Below, piece after piece: positions 1 through 7,659 of a stretch of DNA of 64,000 bases; the first letter of the stretch is position 1; every line of letters starts with the position of its first letter. Both the position numbers and the translations under genes were made by a program. A model generated the notes under the pieces. It did not search any database and was not told the origin of the DNA. It worked only from the letters and a program-made list of their open reading frames with translations. Location: the NCBI RefSeq assembly GCF_030010235.1, contig NZ_JASCRS010000001.1, positions 744,001 to 808,000 on the forward strand, written 5' to 3'. Source of the stretch: Leucobacter sp. UT-8R-CII-1-4. Its GTDB lineage: Bacteria; Actinomycetota; Actinomycetes; Actinomycetales; Microbacteriaceae.

Positions 1-1050
1 GGTATCGCCGGCACCCGCATACTTGCCGAGCACCCGATGCATCCAGCGCACTGACTCTGCTTTGTCTTTCAGCAAGATGGAGGTGAGCGCAACATTCGGG
101 TCGGAGTCGGCCACCACAGGCGAGCGCCGATACCGGTTCGAAGACTGGGCAACATGCCAGGCGCCAACGGCCTGCTGATGCGAATATCGGAAGCCCTCGA
201 TACCCGCTTCGATACCCCCGAGCGACAGACGCACCCCCGGCGCTCTCGCAATGATCTGGTCAAGGCTGGCGCGGGTTTTCGCCGACACGGAGGTTACGGG
301 CATCGACGCCCACGACCACGCAGTTGTCCGATCCACCGCACTAATCAGTGGTGCCCGTGGCGAGCCGAGTAAGGCAGCAACTTGGCGCACCAATCGATCA
401 AGTCGCTGCTGCGCCTCCACACCACCCGATGGATCCTCAAACCAAGCGACCATTGCGAGGTGGCGCTGATCAAGGTCGTAGTGGGTTTCTGCAGTGAAGC
501 TCTGCGGCGAAACAGTCTCGCCGCGCAAAACCTTCAGAATAACCGCCGTATTCGTTGTTGCCCGAGCAGACCACCATCGACGATGTTCGGTGCCGTACTC
601 TTCGGTGATCCGCTGCAGCATCCAGTCGATGTAACTGTGCACCGTGTTTGCTAGTCCCCGTACTAGCTCAATTCGTTTGCCATCTGGCAGTTCAAGACTC
701 TCGACCTCTTCGAGCACAATTCGCAAAAACATGCTTTGCGCGAGGTAATAGGCACGGGTCAGTGAAGAAAGCGGAATGTCTCGCTGGGCAAGCCGAATCG
801 CATATTCAACTGCGGCCGTTGGCGGTTTCAACGATTGCAAGTCGATGTTGTTCACCAGCATGTGAAAGATGGTCGAAAGGTTACTTTCGATACTCGCATG
901 CAAAAGCTCAAGCAATTGCTGATCGCCATGCAGAGTGTCGATATTGTTCGCGAGAAGGTCTCGCATCTGCAGCGCAATGTCAGGGTGATCACGTTCAACC
1001 TGGATCACAACCTGCCGAAGCGCCTCGTGTTCTTCGATGGTGGCCAACAT
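1..1050 (-). CDS. PucR/CdaR-family transcriptional regulator (C-terminus cut by window edge)
   Basis: The frame stays open for 350 codons from ATG at 1050 to the window edge, so the C-terminal end is missing. The N-terminal half is helical (MLATIEEHEALRQVVIQVER at the start), followed by a mid region with TNTAVILKVLRGE and then a GGDEF-like segment (SLGGIEAGIEGFRYSHQQA) typical of PucR/CdaR activators. The DNA-binding HTH_30 domain of this family sits at the extreme C-terminus and would lie outside the window. The start overlaps the stop of the acyl-CoA ligase by one base (TAATG), so it is translationally coupled to it and is the last visible gene of the operon that begins at 6026. It probably controls that operon; this is inference. 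Confidence 0.8.
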   Translation of the reverse strand, partial: MLATIEEHEALRQVVIQVERDHPDIALQMRDLLANNIDTLHGDQQLLELLHASIESNLSTIFHMLVNNIDLQSLKPPTAAVEYAIRLAQRDIPLSSLTRAYYLAQSMFLRIVLEEVESLELPDGKRIELVRGLANTVHSYIDWMLQRITEEYGTEHRRWWSARATTNTAVILKVLRGETVSPQSFTAETHYDLDQRHLAMVAWFEDPSGGVEAQQRLDRLVRQVAALLGSPRAPLISAVDRTTAWSWASMPVTSVSAKTRASLDQIIARAPGVRLSLGGIEAGIEGFRYSHQQAVGAWHVAQSSNRYRRSPVVADSDPNVALTSILLKDKAESVRWMHRVLGKYAGAGDT

Positions 1051-2534
1051 TATGCTCCGCGCACACCGCTGGTTTCGTGCTCTGGCACTGGCAGCACCTC
1101 GCGCCGCATCTTCGGTTTGTCGACTTTGCCAACCGGGTTGCGCGGCAGTTCGGTCACGATATTCATGCGTACCGGCACCTTGATTTTTGTGAGCAGACCC
1201 CGGCAGTGTTCAACGAGTTCTTCAGCGCTCGCGACGGCATTCGGCATCAGCACCACGTCGGCCACGGGCACCTCACCGAGTCGAGCGTGGGGCGCCCCAA
1301 TCACGGCGGCCTCAAGTACGTCCGGGTGCGTGCCCAGCACCTCTTCGATTTCCTTCGGGTAAATGTTCTCACCGCCCCGAATAATCATGTCTTTGATACG
1401 GTCAACGATCGAAAGGTACCCGTCTTCATCAAGCACACCAACGTCGCCAGTATGCAGCCAACCATCACGAATCGTCTCAGCGGTGGCCTCTGGTCTGCCG
1501 AGGTAACCACGCATCACAGTTGGTCCCGAAACAATGACCTCACCTCGCTCGCCAGGTGCTACCCGGTTACCCTCGGGGTCAACAATCGCAATCTGCTGCC
1601 CGTCGAGAGCGGGCCCGACCGTGCCCGCTTTACGCACACCGTTGATGGGATTGCAGGCGCTCGCACAAGTGGTCTCAGTGAGACCATACCCCTCTGCGAG
1701 TGAAATTCCGAAGCGCTGCTCAACCCGGTCAAGCAGCTCTTTCGAAACAGGTGCGGCGCCACAAATTGCGAAACGCAGCGAGCTGGTGTTCACCGTCGCA
1801 CTGTCTGGCAGTTCGGCCAGACGCGCATAGATCGCGGGAACCGCGGAGAAGTAACTGGGCTGAAAACGCTCAATCGCGGCAAAGAAGGTATCTGGCGCAA
1901 ATCGGTCCAAGACCGTGATCTGCCCGCCAACCGACATGGGCGTCAGAAAGCTCACCATGATCGAGTTCACGTGGAACAGCGGCAGTACGAGGAGCGCGTG
2001 ATCCTGGTCGGTGAAAGAGCACACCGCGGCCATCTGGCTGGTCATCGCCTGAGCGTTAGCGTGGTCGAGCATGACACCCTTCGGCTGCCCGGTTGAACCG
2101 CTTGTGTACACCAGTAGTGCCAGCTGATCCGGGGCGATCACGGGGTTCACGATTTCACCGAGCGGTCGTTCGCGCATCTGCTCGGGAGTGATCAAGTCGA
2201 TTCCTGACACTGTGCCCGGCGATGCGAGCAAGAGCTTCGCGCCCGAGTCAGAGAGCTGGTAGTCGAGCTCTCGCGCGGTAAAGGTTGGATTGATTGGTGT
2301 GGCTGCCGCCCCAATTCGCCACGCGCCCAGAAGCGCGATCAACAGTTCAAGGCTGTTCGGCAGCATTACCGCGAGCACATCGTTTGCACCGATGCCGCGT
2401 TCGGTGAGTTGCTCGGCAAACGCCGCAGCCCGCTCTTCTACCTCGCGATAAGTGAAGGTTCGATTTGTGTCGCCCATGCACGGGCGCTCGCTTCCGGCGG
2501 CGGGAGATTCCCAGGGGAGATAGCTGAGCAGCAT
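1050..2534 (-). CDS. Class I adenylate-forming acyl-CoA synthetase (fatty-acid/aryl-CoA ligase)
   Basis: 494 residues from ATG 2534, which is preceded by GAAAGG; the longer open frame to 2708 runs into the upstream oxidoreductase gene and is not used. It activates a carboxylic acid with ATP and transfers it to CoA. The P-loop-like motif YTSGSTGQPKGV is near residues 143-154, the A5 motif GYGLTETT at 282-289, the hinge region with DRIKDMIIRGGENIYPKE near 378-395, and the catalytic A10 lysine in NPVGK at about 470. The substrate cannot be told from sequence; the neighbours (phytoene-desaturase-like oxidoreductase, DUF3556 protein) suggest a lipid or isoprenoid acid. A palindrome in the 133-bp upstream gap suggests its own regulated promoter. 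Confidence 0.9.
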   Translation of the reverse strand: MLLSYLPWESPAAGSERPCMGDTNRTFTYREVEERAAAFAEQLTERGIGANDVLAVMLPNSLELLIALLGAWRIGAAATPINPTFTARELDYQLSDSGAKLLLASPGTVSGIDLITPEQMRERPLGEIVNPVIAPDQLALLVYTSGSTGQPKGVMLDHANAQAMTSQMAAVCSFTDQDHALLVLPLFHVNSIMVSFLTPMSVGGQITVLDRFAPDTFFAAIERFQPSYFSAVPAIYARLAELPDSATVNTSSLRFAICGAAPVSKELLDRVEQRFGISLAEGYGLTETTCASACNPINGVRKAGTVGPALDGQQIAIVDPEGNRVAPGERGEVIVSGPTVMRGYLGRPEATAETIRDGWLHTGDVGVLDEDGYLSIVDRIKDMIIRGGENIYPKEIEEVLGTHPDVLEAAVIGAPHARLGEVPVADVVLMPNAVASAEELVEHCRGLLTKIKVPVRMNIVTELPRNPVGKVDKPKMRREVLPVPEHETSGVRGA

Positions 2535-2637
2535 GTTTGTACCTTTCGCGTTGTCTTCTTTGACACGTGAGTTTCGCCAGCGTACCGCGGTTCTGTGAAC
2601 AGAAACTTCGTGCAGACTGTCAGATTTGCGGAGCCAT

Positions 2638-2656
2638 CTTGTGCATACTGCACAAG
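2638..2656. promoter_or_regulatory. Palindromic operator CTTGTGCA-TAC-TGCACAAG
   Basis: A perfect 8-bp inverted repeat with a 3-bp spacer lies in the 133-bp gap between the oxidoreductase stop and the ligase start. A weaker half-site (GTGCA at 2610-2614) sits 31 bp away, about three helical turns. A near copy (CTTGTGCAGTCTGCACTGT) is found upstream of the first gene of the operon at 6213-6231. The shared motif suggests one regulator acting at both promoters; identity of the binder is inference. Confidence 0.6.
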
Positions 2657-2667
2657 GTTTGTGAGTT

Positions 2668-4077
2668 CTATACCAAACGCAGCGCCCGGTGCGCCGCGTT
2701 GTAGCCACCCATACCGTGAATCCCCGGGCCCGGTGGCGTAGCGGCCGAACAGAGGTACACCCCTGGCACGCCGGTATCGTACGGCTGCGCCGTGATCCTC
2801 GGCCCCAATAAAAATTGCAGCGGAGATTTCGCGCCGGTCAAAATATCGCCGCCCACAAAGTTGGCATTCTCGGCCTCTGCCTGCGCGACGCTGCGAGAAC
2901 TCGTAGCAACAATGCGTTCTCGCACCCCCGGCGCAAAACGCTCTATCTGCGCGATAACCTGCTCGCTCGCGTCACCGGCAAAACCGTTCGGCACATGCGC
3001 ATAGGCGTACACCGGCACAATACTTCCGAGTGCGCGCGCTGGATCAGCAACATACTGCTGCCCAACCAACACAAAGGGGCGCTGCGGCATACGACCCGCA
3101 GAAACCTCACGCTCTGCGGCGATGATCTCGGCGGCGCTGCCACCAAGATGCACGGTGCCTGCCAGCGCAGTTTCAGGGTTGCGCCACGGAATACCGCCCT
3201 CAATCGCAAGATCAACCTTGAAGGCTGCTGGCCCCGGCTTGAACTTTTGATAGGCCCTGCGCGCTCTACTCGGCTGGTGCCCTGCAAGAATGCTCGCGGC
3301 AGCATGTGGGTGCACGTCGAGGATCAACAGGTCGTGCCGAGGCAGCTCATGTAGCCGGCTCACCCGGTGACCCGTCTCAAATCGCACCCCCAGATCGCGC
3401 AGCAGAGCAATCACCGCCTCAGTGAATTTTCCGGTGCCGCCTTTCACCACCGGCCAGCCAACCGAGTGACCGGCCGCGATAATACCTGCGCCAATACCGG
3501 TCACCAGAGGCAGGGTGAGCGGCTGCATCGCGTGAGCCGCAACGCCCATAAAGAGCGCACGCGCACGCTCATCTCGAAACATCTTTGCGACCAGGGCGGG
3601 TGGTGGGCCTGCCACCATGCCAAATCGCGCGAGCAGCAACGGATGCTTCGGGACTCTGAGCATCGGCGCCATAATGCCCGGCGCGAGCTTGTCGAAGTTC
3701 TTCGAGGGCGAGCCAAACATAGCTGCCCAGCGCCGTCCGTCAGGCCCGAGACTCTCTGCAGTTTCAGTTACCGAAGTTGAGAGCAAGGCTACGTCACCGT
3801 CATCAAGCGGGTGCGCCGCATCGTAGGGCGCATACCCCCACTCGATACCCATCGCCCCAAGGTCAAGACTCTGCAGATACGCCGAACCCGGCGCCATCGG
3901 GTGCACGGCTGCGCAGTGGTCTTGCAGCAAACCTTCGATGGGCGTCTCAACGCTGCGCGCACCACCGCCAAGGTGTTCAGATGCTTCGAGCACCGTCACC
4001 TCAACGCCGGACCGAGCAAGCACGGTGGCGGCAGCGAGCCCGTTAGGCCCGCTGCCAACCACTATCGCTGTTGTCAT
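2668..4077 (-). CDS. FAD-dependent oxidoreductase, phytoene-desaturase-like
   Basis: 469 residues. The N-terminus carries a dinucleotide-binding fold (VVGSGPNGLAAATVLARSG, then the acidic turn VTVLEASEHLGGGARS), and the C-terminus has the FAD-contact motif of the carotenoid desaturase/retinol saturase superfamily (SAATPPGPGIHGMGGYNAA). A mid-protein GGTGKFTEAVIALL segment is also typical of that family. The family oxidises or isomerises polyenes and related lipids with FAD; the substrate here is unknown. It starts 11 bp after the DUF3556 stop, so it is the second gene of the operon. There is no carotenoid synthase nearby, so I do not call it a carotenoid gene. Confidence 0.85.
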   Translation of the reverse strand: MTTAIVVGSGPNGLAAATVLARSGVEVTVLEASEHLGGGARSVETPIEGLLQDHCAAVHPMAPGSAYLQSLDLGAMGIEWGYAPYDAAHPLDDGDVALLSTSVTETAESLGPDGRRWAAMFGSPSKNFDKLAPGIMAPMLRVPKHPLLLARFGMVAGPPPALVAKMFRDERARALFMGVAAHAMQPLTLPLVTGIGAGIIAAGHSVGWPVVKGGTGKFTEAVIALLRDLGVRFETGHRVSRLHELPRHDLLILDVHPHAAASILAGHQPSRARRAYQKFKPGPAAFKVDLAIEGGIPWRNPETALAGTVHLGGSAAEIIAAEREVSAGRMPQRPFVLVGQQYVADPARALGSIVPVYAYAHVPNGFAGDASEQVIAQIERFAPGVRERIVATSSRSVAQAEAENANFVGGDILTGAKSPLQFLLGPRITAQPYDTGVPGVYLCSAATPPGPGIHGMGGYNAAHRALRLV

Positions 4078-4088
4078 ACTCGTTGCCG

Positions 4089-6026
4089 CTAGCGTTCGCC
4101 AGGTGCCGTCGGGTCTGTCGGCGCAGCAGCAGCCGGAATCGATGCGGCATCGGCCACAGCTTCTTCGGCTTGACCCACTACGCGCGCGACCGCCGTGTCA
4201 GTTGCCTGCCAGAACTCTGGCCTGCGGTCGATCACAAAACTTGGCCACTCTGAGTCAGGACGCAAGTAGCTTTCGGGTAGCGCAATCGGGCCGCGCTCTA
4301 GCCACGGTTGCTGATCCACCATCTCTGCGACATTCCAGGTACCTTCGGCGAGTACGCCGGTTGCCGCGTCGATCAGCTTCCACTCCTGAGTGCCCTTATG
4401 GATCGGTTGTGACTCAGCGTACGCGACAATCAGCTCACCCGGTTCGAAGTTGCAAATCTCCTGCAACGCTGGCAGCAGCTGGTAGCCGTGCATGTGACCA
4501 TCGCCAAAGTTAAAGCCGGTTACTGAGTTGCACAAGAACTCGCCTTCGCGAATCGTGCGCGATTCAACATCTGGCAGATAGGTGTACAGCATCGAGAACA
4601 AGCCCTTACCCTGGCTCTGAGTTGCCCGCCATGCGATGGTCTGTTGCAGCGTGATCTCGGCTGCAACATAGGGGTATCCCATGGCCTGCAACTGATCGAT
4701 CTGATTACTTGAGGGCCGAGTGACCGCGTTCAATTTGGCTTCGGCACCGGGCGTGAACGTGTAGAGCGCAGTGGCCCAGTTGCCGGAGTACTGCCGAAGT
4801 GAAGGAAGGAAGGAAACCTTGTCCGGGCGCACATTGCCGAGAATCGGGAAGAACAGCAGGATCACGAGCACCCCGATCAGCAATACCGGGCTTGAGAAAT
4901 CACCAACTGAGAAACCTGCCTGTGCAGGGAATCCCAAGAACAGCGCGAAGCCGAGATAGCCAAAGAGCACATTCCATTCAAGCGGCACAGCCAGTGGGAA
5001 AGTCGAAATGATGAACAGGCAGAAGCACGCCATCAAAATCGCAGCGGCCCAGGTCACGGTGCTGTTGGTCGAGAAAAGCAGCGCTAGCGGTGCCGCGATT
5101 TCTACAATCGTGCCGAGCACGTGAGCGGTAAGACTTGCCACCTTTGACGGGCGCATGTCGTCTGGAAAATTGCGATACATCGAACGCTTCAACCACTTTG
5201 GAGCCCAGAACGGGGTGTTGCTGAGCATCGGCGGAATCACAAGAGTGAAGTGACGGCCGAACTTGCCAACCGCGGCCCCCACCCACGAGGTGACGATGGC
5301 CAGCTTGCCTGCAATGATCATGTCGGCAAACGTGCCGAGCGTAGGCAGCACTGCAAAGAACAGGAAGAGCGGCAGGTATTGTTCGGCGCGAGCTGCCAAG
5401 AAGAAAATCTTGTCGCGTAGGCCAAGCAACAGCCAGAACGCCATCGCTGCGAACAGCGGCACGGTGTTGATCAGCCCGTGACCCGCTTTGCCCCAGGTGT
5501 CACTCATCCAGGCAGTCACTTCAGCGTTTGGCACGCCTGGCAGCACAAGAGCGGCGACTAGCGAGATGAGAAACGCATAGTAGAGCGTGACATCAAGTCC
5601 GGTACGAGTGTGGCCAGCAGTGCCTGGCACCCAGGAGAACGGGCGAACCCTAATCGTGCCGAGTTTTGAGTAGAACAGGAAACCACCCATCATTGGCTTG
5701 AATTTGCCTGCGAGAGGCCCCCAAGATCCAGCGAGGTTGAGGGCTTCGAGCAGCACGGTCCAGACCACAAGACGCTGGTACACGATGGGGTCGTTCCACC
5801 AGATGTTCACTTCCCAAAACGCGCTGACGCCGATTGTTGCGACGGCAACTCCGGCGAGCGCATAAAGCACAACAATCTTGAAAATGTAGATCACATTGAT
5901 GTTTCGGGCCGTGCCGAATCCGTATTCACCCCAGTGTTGGGCAAGCGCGCGAACGCGAGTTTGCAGTGGTGAATTAAGAAATGTCGCCGGGTCGACCGGC
6001 GGGAAGTGTCCTTCTTTGAAGCCCAT
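4089..6026 (-). CDS. DUF3556 family multi-pass membrane protein
   Basis: 645 residues from ATG 6026, chosen over the longer open frame because AAAGGAGATG stands directly upstream and because homologues start with MGF followed by a proline-containing stretch and an HWGEYGFGT-like segment, as here. The first about 430 residues hold some eight to ten hydrophobic spans (for example IVVLYALAGVAVATIGVSAF); the C-terminal 200 residues are soluble, with GFNFGDGHMHGYQLL. The family is common in mycolic-acid actinobacteria and has no established function. It is the promoter-proximal gene of an operon with an oxidoreductase and an acyl-CoA ligase, which suggests a membrane-associated lipid step. The family assignment is from memory of its conserved N-terminus. 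Confidence 0.75.
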   Translation of the reverse strand: MGFKEGHFPPVDPATFLNSPLQTRVRALAQHWGEYGFGTARNINVIYIFKIVVLYALAGVAVATIGVSAFWEVNIWWNDPIVYQRLVVWTVLLEALNLAGSWGPLAGKFKPMMGGFLFYSKLGTIRVRPFSWVPGTAGHTRTGLDVTLYYAFLISLVAALVLPGVPNAEVTAWMSDTWGKAGHGLINTVPLFAAMAFWLLLGLRDKIFFLAARAEQYLPLFLFFAVLPTLGTFADMIIAGKLAIVTSWVGAAVGKFGRHFTLVIPPMLSNTPFWAPKWLKRSMYRNFPDDMRPSKVASLTAHVLGTIVEIAAPLALLFSTNSTVTWAAAILMACFCLFIISTFPLAVPLEWNVLFGYLGFALFLGFPAQAGFSVGDFSSPVLLIGVLVILLFFPILGNVRPDKVSFLPSLRQYSGNWATALYTFTPGAEAKLNAVTRPSSNQIDQLQAMGYPYVAAEITLQQTIAWRATQSQGKGLFSMLYTYLPDVESRTIREGEFLCNSVTGFNFGDGHMHGYQLLPALQEICNFEPGELIVAYAESQPIHKGTQEWKLIDAATGVLAEGTWNVAEMVDQQPWLERGPIALPESYLRPDSEWPSFVIDRRPEFWQATDTAVARVVGQAEEAVADAASIPAAAAPTDPTAPGER

Positions 6027-6180
6027 GTCATCTCCTTTGGTGCAGGGTTTCGATTGGCGAATACGCTCAGCGTCGTATTCGAGCGACCGATCCCCCGCCA
6101 GGTGCCTCATCGTCGTTGACGCCACGTGACCGCGAATCTGACCGCGTGCTGACAAGCATCGGCGAGGATCACCCTGCCCC

Positions 6181-6200
6181 GATGTACGGCCCTGTACATC
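6181..6200. promoter_or_regulatory. Inverted repeat GATGTAC-N6-GTACATC upstream of the DUF3556 operon
   Basis: A perfect 7-bp inverted repeat with a 6-bp spacer, about 155 bp upstream of the DUF3556 start and 13 bp from the TGTGCA-type palindrome at 6213-6231. The arrangement fits a second regulator site (TetR-like length). Nothing in the window identifies the protein. Confidence 0.45.
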
Positions 6201-6212
6201 TTGCGCACCCGA

Positions 6213-6231
6213 CTTGTGCAGTCTGCACTGT
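6213..6231. promoter_or_regulatory. Second copy of the TTGTGCA-N3-TGCAC operator
   Basis: CTTGTGCAGTCTGCACTGT has the same GTGCA/TGCAC arms and the same 3-bp spacing as the perfect palindrome at 2638-2656. It lies in the 292-bp noncoding stretch 6027-6318, upstream of the DUF3556 gene. The rest of that stretch holds the repeat at 6181-6200, the Shine-Dalgarno of the operon and the terminator of the acyl-CoA dehydrogenase. Confidence 0.55.
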
Positions 6232-6250
6232 TTTGCCACCGCGCTTCACA

Positions 6251-6293
6251 AAAAACCAAAAGCGCCCCCTCGCCGATGGCGAGAGAGCGCTTT
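6251..6293 (-). terminator. Intrinsic terminator of the acyl-CoA dehydrogenase gene
   Basis: A stem with arms AAAGCGC and CTCGCC (6259-6274) pairing with GGCGAG and GCGCTTT (6278-6293), loop GAT, and a T-rich tract on the minus strand (complement of 6251-6260). It sits 26 bp after the minus-strand acyl-CoA dehydrogenase stop and separates it from the DUF3556 operon. Confidence 0.8.
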
Positions 6294-6318
6294 CTATTGG
6301 GGCTTTGTGGGGTGAAGT

Positions 6319-7470
6319 TTACGCAACTCCGAGTGCACGAGCGATCAGCAGCAGCTGCACCTCGCTGGTGCCCTCACCGATCTCAAGAATCTTCGAGTCG
6401 CGATAGTGGCGAGCAACTGGGTACTCGTTCATAAACCCGTTGCCACCGAACACCTGGGTCGCGTCGCGCGCGTTGTCCATTGCAGCGTCGCTAGCAGTGA
6501 GCTTGGCAAGGGCAGCTTCGGTCTTGAAAGGCTTGCCTGCGTCGCGAAGACGCGCGGCATGGTGCCATGCAAGACGCGCGCCGTGCACACGCTGCTGCAT
6601 CCGGGCCAGCATGAACTGAATCCCCTGTCGGGTAGCCAGCGAGCTCCCGAAGACGGTGCGTGACTTGGCGTATTCGACTGCAGCTTCAAGGCAACCCTCA
6701 GCCGCACCGGTCGAAAGCGCCGCAATCGCGATGCGGCCCTCATCAAGGATGTGCAGGAAGTTTGCGAAGCCGCGGCCCCGCTCGCCGACCAGGTTCTCGG
6801 CTGGTACCCGCACATTGTTGAAGGTGAGTGGGTGGGTGTCTGAGGCATGCCAACCGACCTTGTCGTAGGCAGGCTCGACGGTGAACCCTTCGGTGCCGTT
6901 TGGCACCAGGATCGCAGAAATCTCTTTGCGACCGTTTGATTCACCGGTGACGGCAGTTGCTGTCACGAATCGGGTGATCGATGTGCCCGAGTTCGTAATG
7001 AACTGCTTTGAGCCGTTGATTACCCATTCGTCGCCTCCGAGGCGAGCCGTGGTGCGGGTTGCACCCGCGTCGCTACCGGCTTCTGGTTCGGTGAGGCCGA
7101 AGCCTGCGAGCGCCTTGCCTGCAAGCAGGTCTGGCAGATACTTTGCTTTCTGCTCCTCGGTGCCGAAACGGTAGATCGGCATTGCGCCGAGGCTTACACC
7201 GGCTTCGAGGGTGATCGCCATTGATTGATCGACTCGGCCGAGCGCTTCAAGCGCGATGCAAAGCGCGAAGTAGTCGCCTCCCTGCCCGCCGTATTCCTCG
7301 CTGAACGGCAAGCCAAAAAGGCCAAGCTCGCCCATGCCGGCGACCACGTCCATGTTCAGGGTGTGAGTGCGGTCAGCCTCATACGCCTGTGGTGCGACGA
7401 CGCCCTCGGCGAACTCCCGCACCATGCCGGCAAGCGCCGACTCTTCTTCGCTCAGATTGAAGTGCTCCAC
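6319..7470 (-). CDS. Acyl-CoA dehydrogenase (isovaleryl-CoA dehydrogenase type)
   Basis: 383 residues, full length for the family. It oxidises an acyl-CoA to the 2-enoyl-CoA with FAD. Visible marks are LFGLPFSEEYGGQGGDYF near residue 52, the FAD/substrate loop GFGLTEPEAGSDAGATRTTA, and the C-terminal catalytic-loop segment DSKILEIGEGTSEVQ. It is divergent from the methylcrotonyl-CoA carboxylase operon, the usual partner arrangement in leucine degradation (compare fadE19 beside accD1-accA1 in mycobacteria), which points to isovaleryl-CoA as substrate. Substrate choice is inferred from context; a general short branched-chain enzyme cannot be excluded. A candidate operator lies 12 bp upstream of its start. 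Confidence 0.9.
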   Translation of the reverse strand: MEHFNLSEEESALAGMVREFAEGVVAPQAYEADRTHTLNMDVVAGMGELGLFGLPFSEEYGGQGGDYFALCIALEALGRVDQSMAITLEAGVSLGAMPIYRFGTEEQKAKYLPDLLAGKALAGFGLTEPEAGSDAGATRTTARLGGDEWVINGSKQFITNSGTSITRFVTATAVTGESNGRKEISAILVPNGTEGFTVEPAYDKVGWHASDTHPLTFNNVRVPAENLVGERGRGFANFLHILDEGRIAIAALSTGAAEGCLEAAVEYAKSRTVFGSSLATRQGIQFMLARMQQRVHGARLAWHHAARLRDAGKPFKTEAALAKLTASDAAMDNARDATQVFGGNGFMNEYPVARHYRDSKILEIGEGTSEVQLLLIARALGVA

Positions 7471-7482
7471 TGCGACTCCCGA

Positions 7483-7573
7483 TTATTAGTGAGTAATTGA
7501 AATAGACGTTATCTCACATGGAAGTGCATATCAACCAATAATTTCCCGTGACTTTTCGCTTATTGCTCAGTAA
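7483..7573. promoter_or_regulatory. Divergent promoter region with two TTATT-N4-AGTAA operators
   Basis: Two copies of the same imperfect palindrome flank the divergent start region: TTATTAGTGAGTAA at 7483-7496 next to the acyl-CoA dehydrogenase start, and TTATTGCTCAGTAA at 7560-7573 in front of the carboxylase operon. Centres are 77 bp apart. A symmetric site TTACT-N4-AGTAA is the implied ideal. The TetR encoded at 12702-13292 is the obvious candidate binder (inference). Confidence 0.65.
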
Positions 7574-7659
7574 CCTAGATTTCACAGCGAGACACCACCC
7601 TCGAGAATGTCGGTGGCATGACACATCCTGATGTGCACAGATTCAATGAGGAGGCAACT

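Noticed and set aside
648-1703. 351-codon plus-strand open frame
   Set aside because: It is antisense to the PucR and acyl-CoA ligase genes, whose motifs are clear; its translation is rich in Arg, His and Cys without any family motif.
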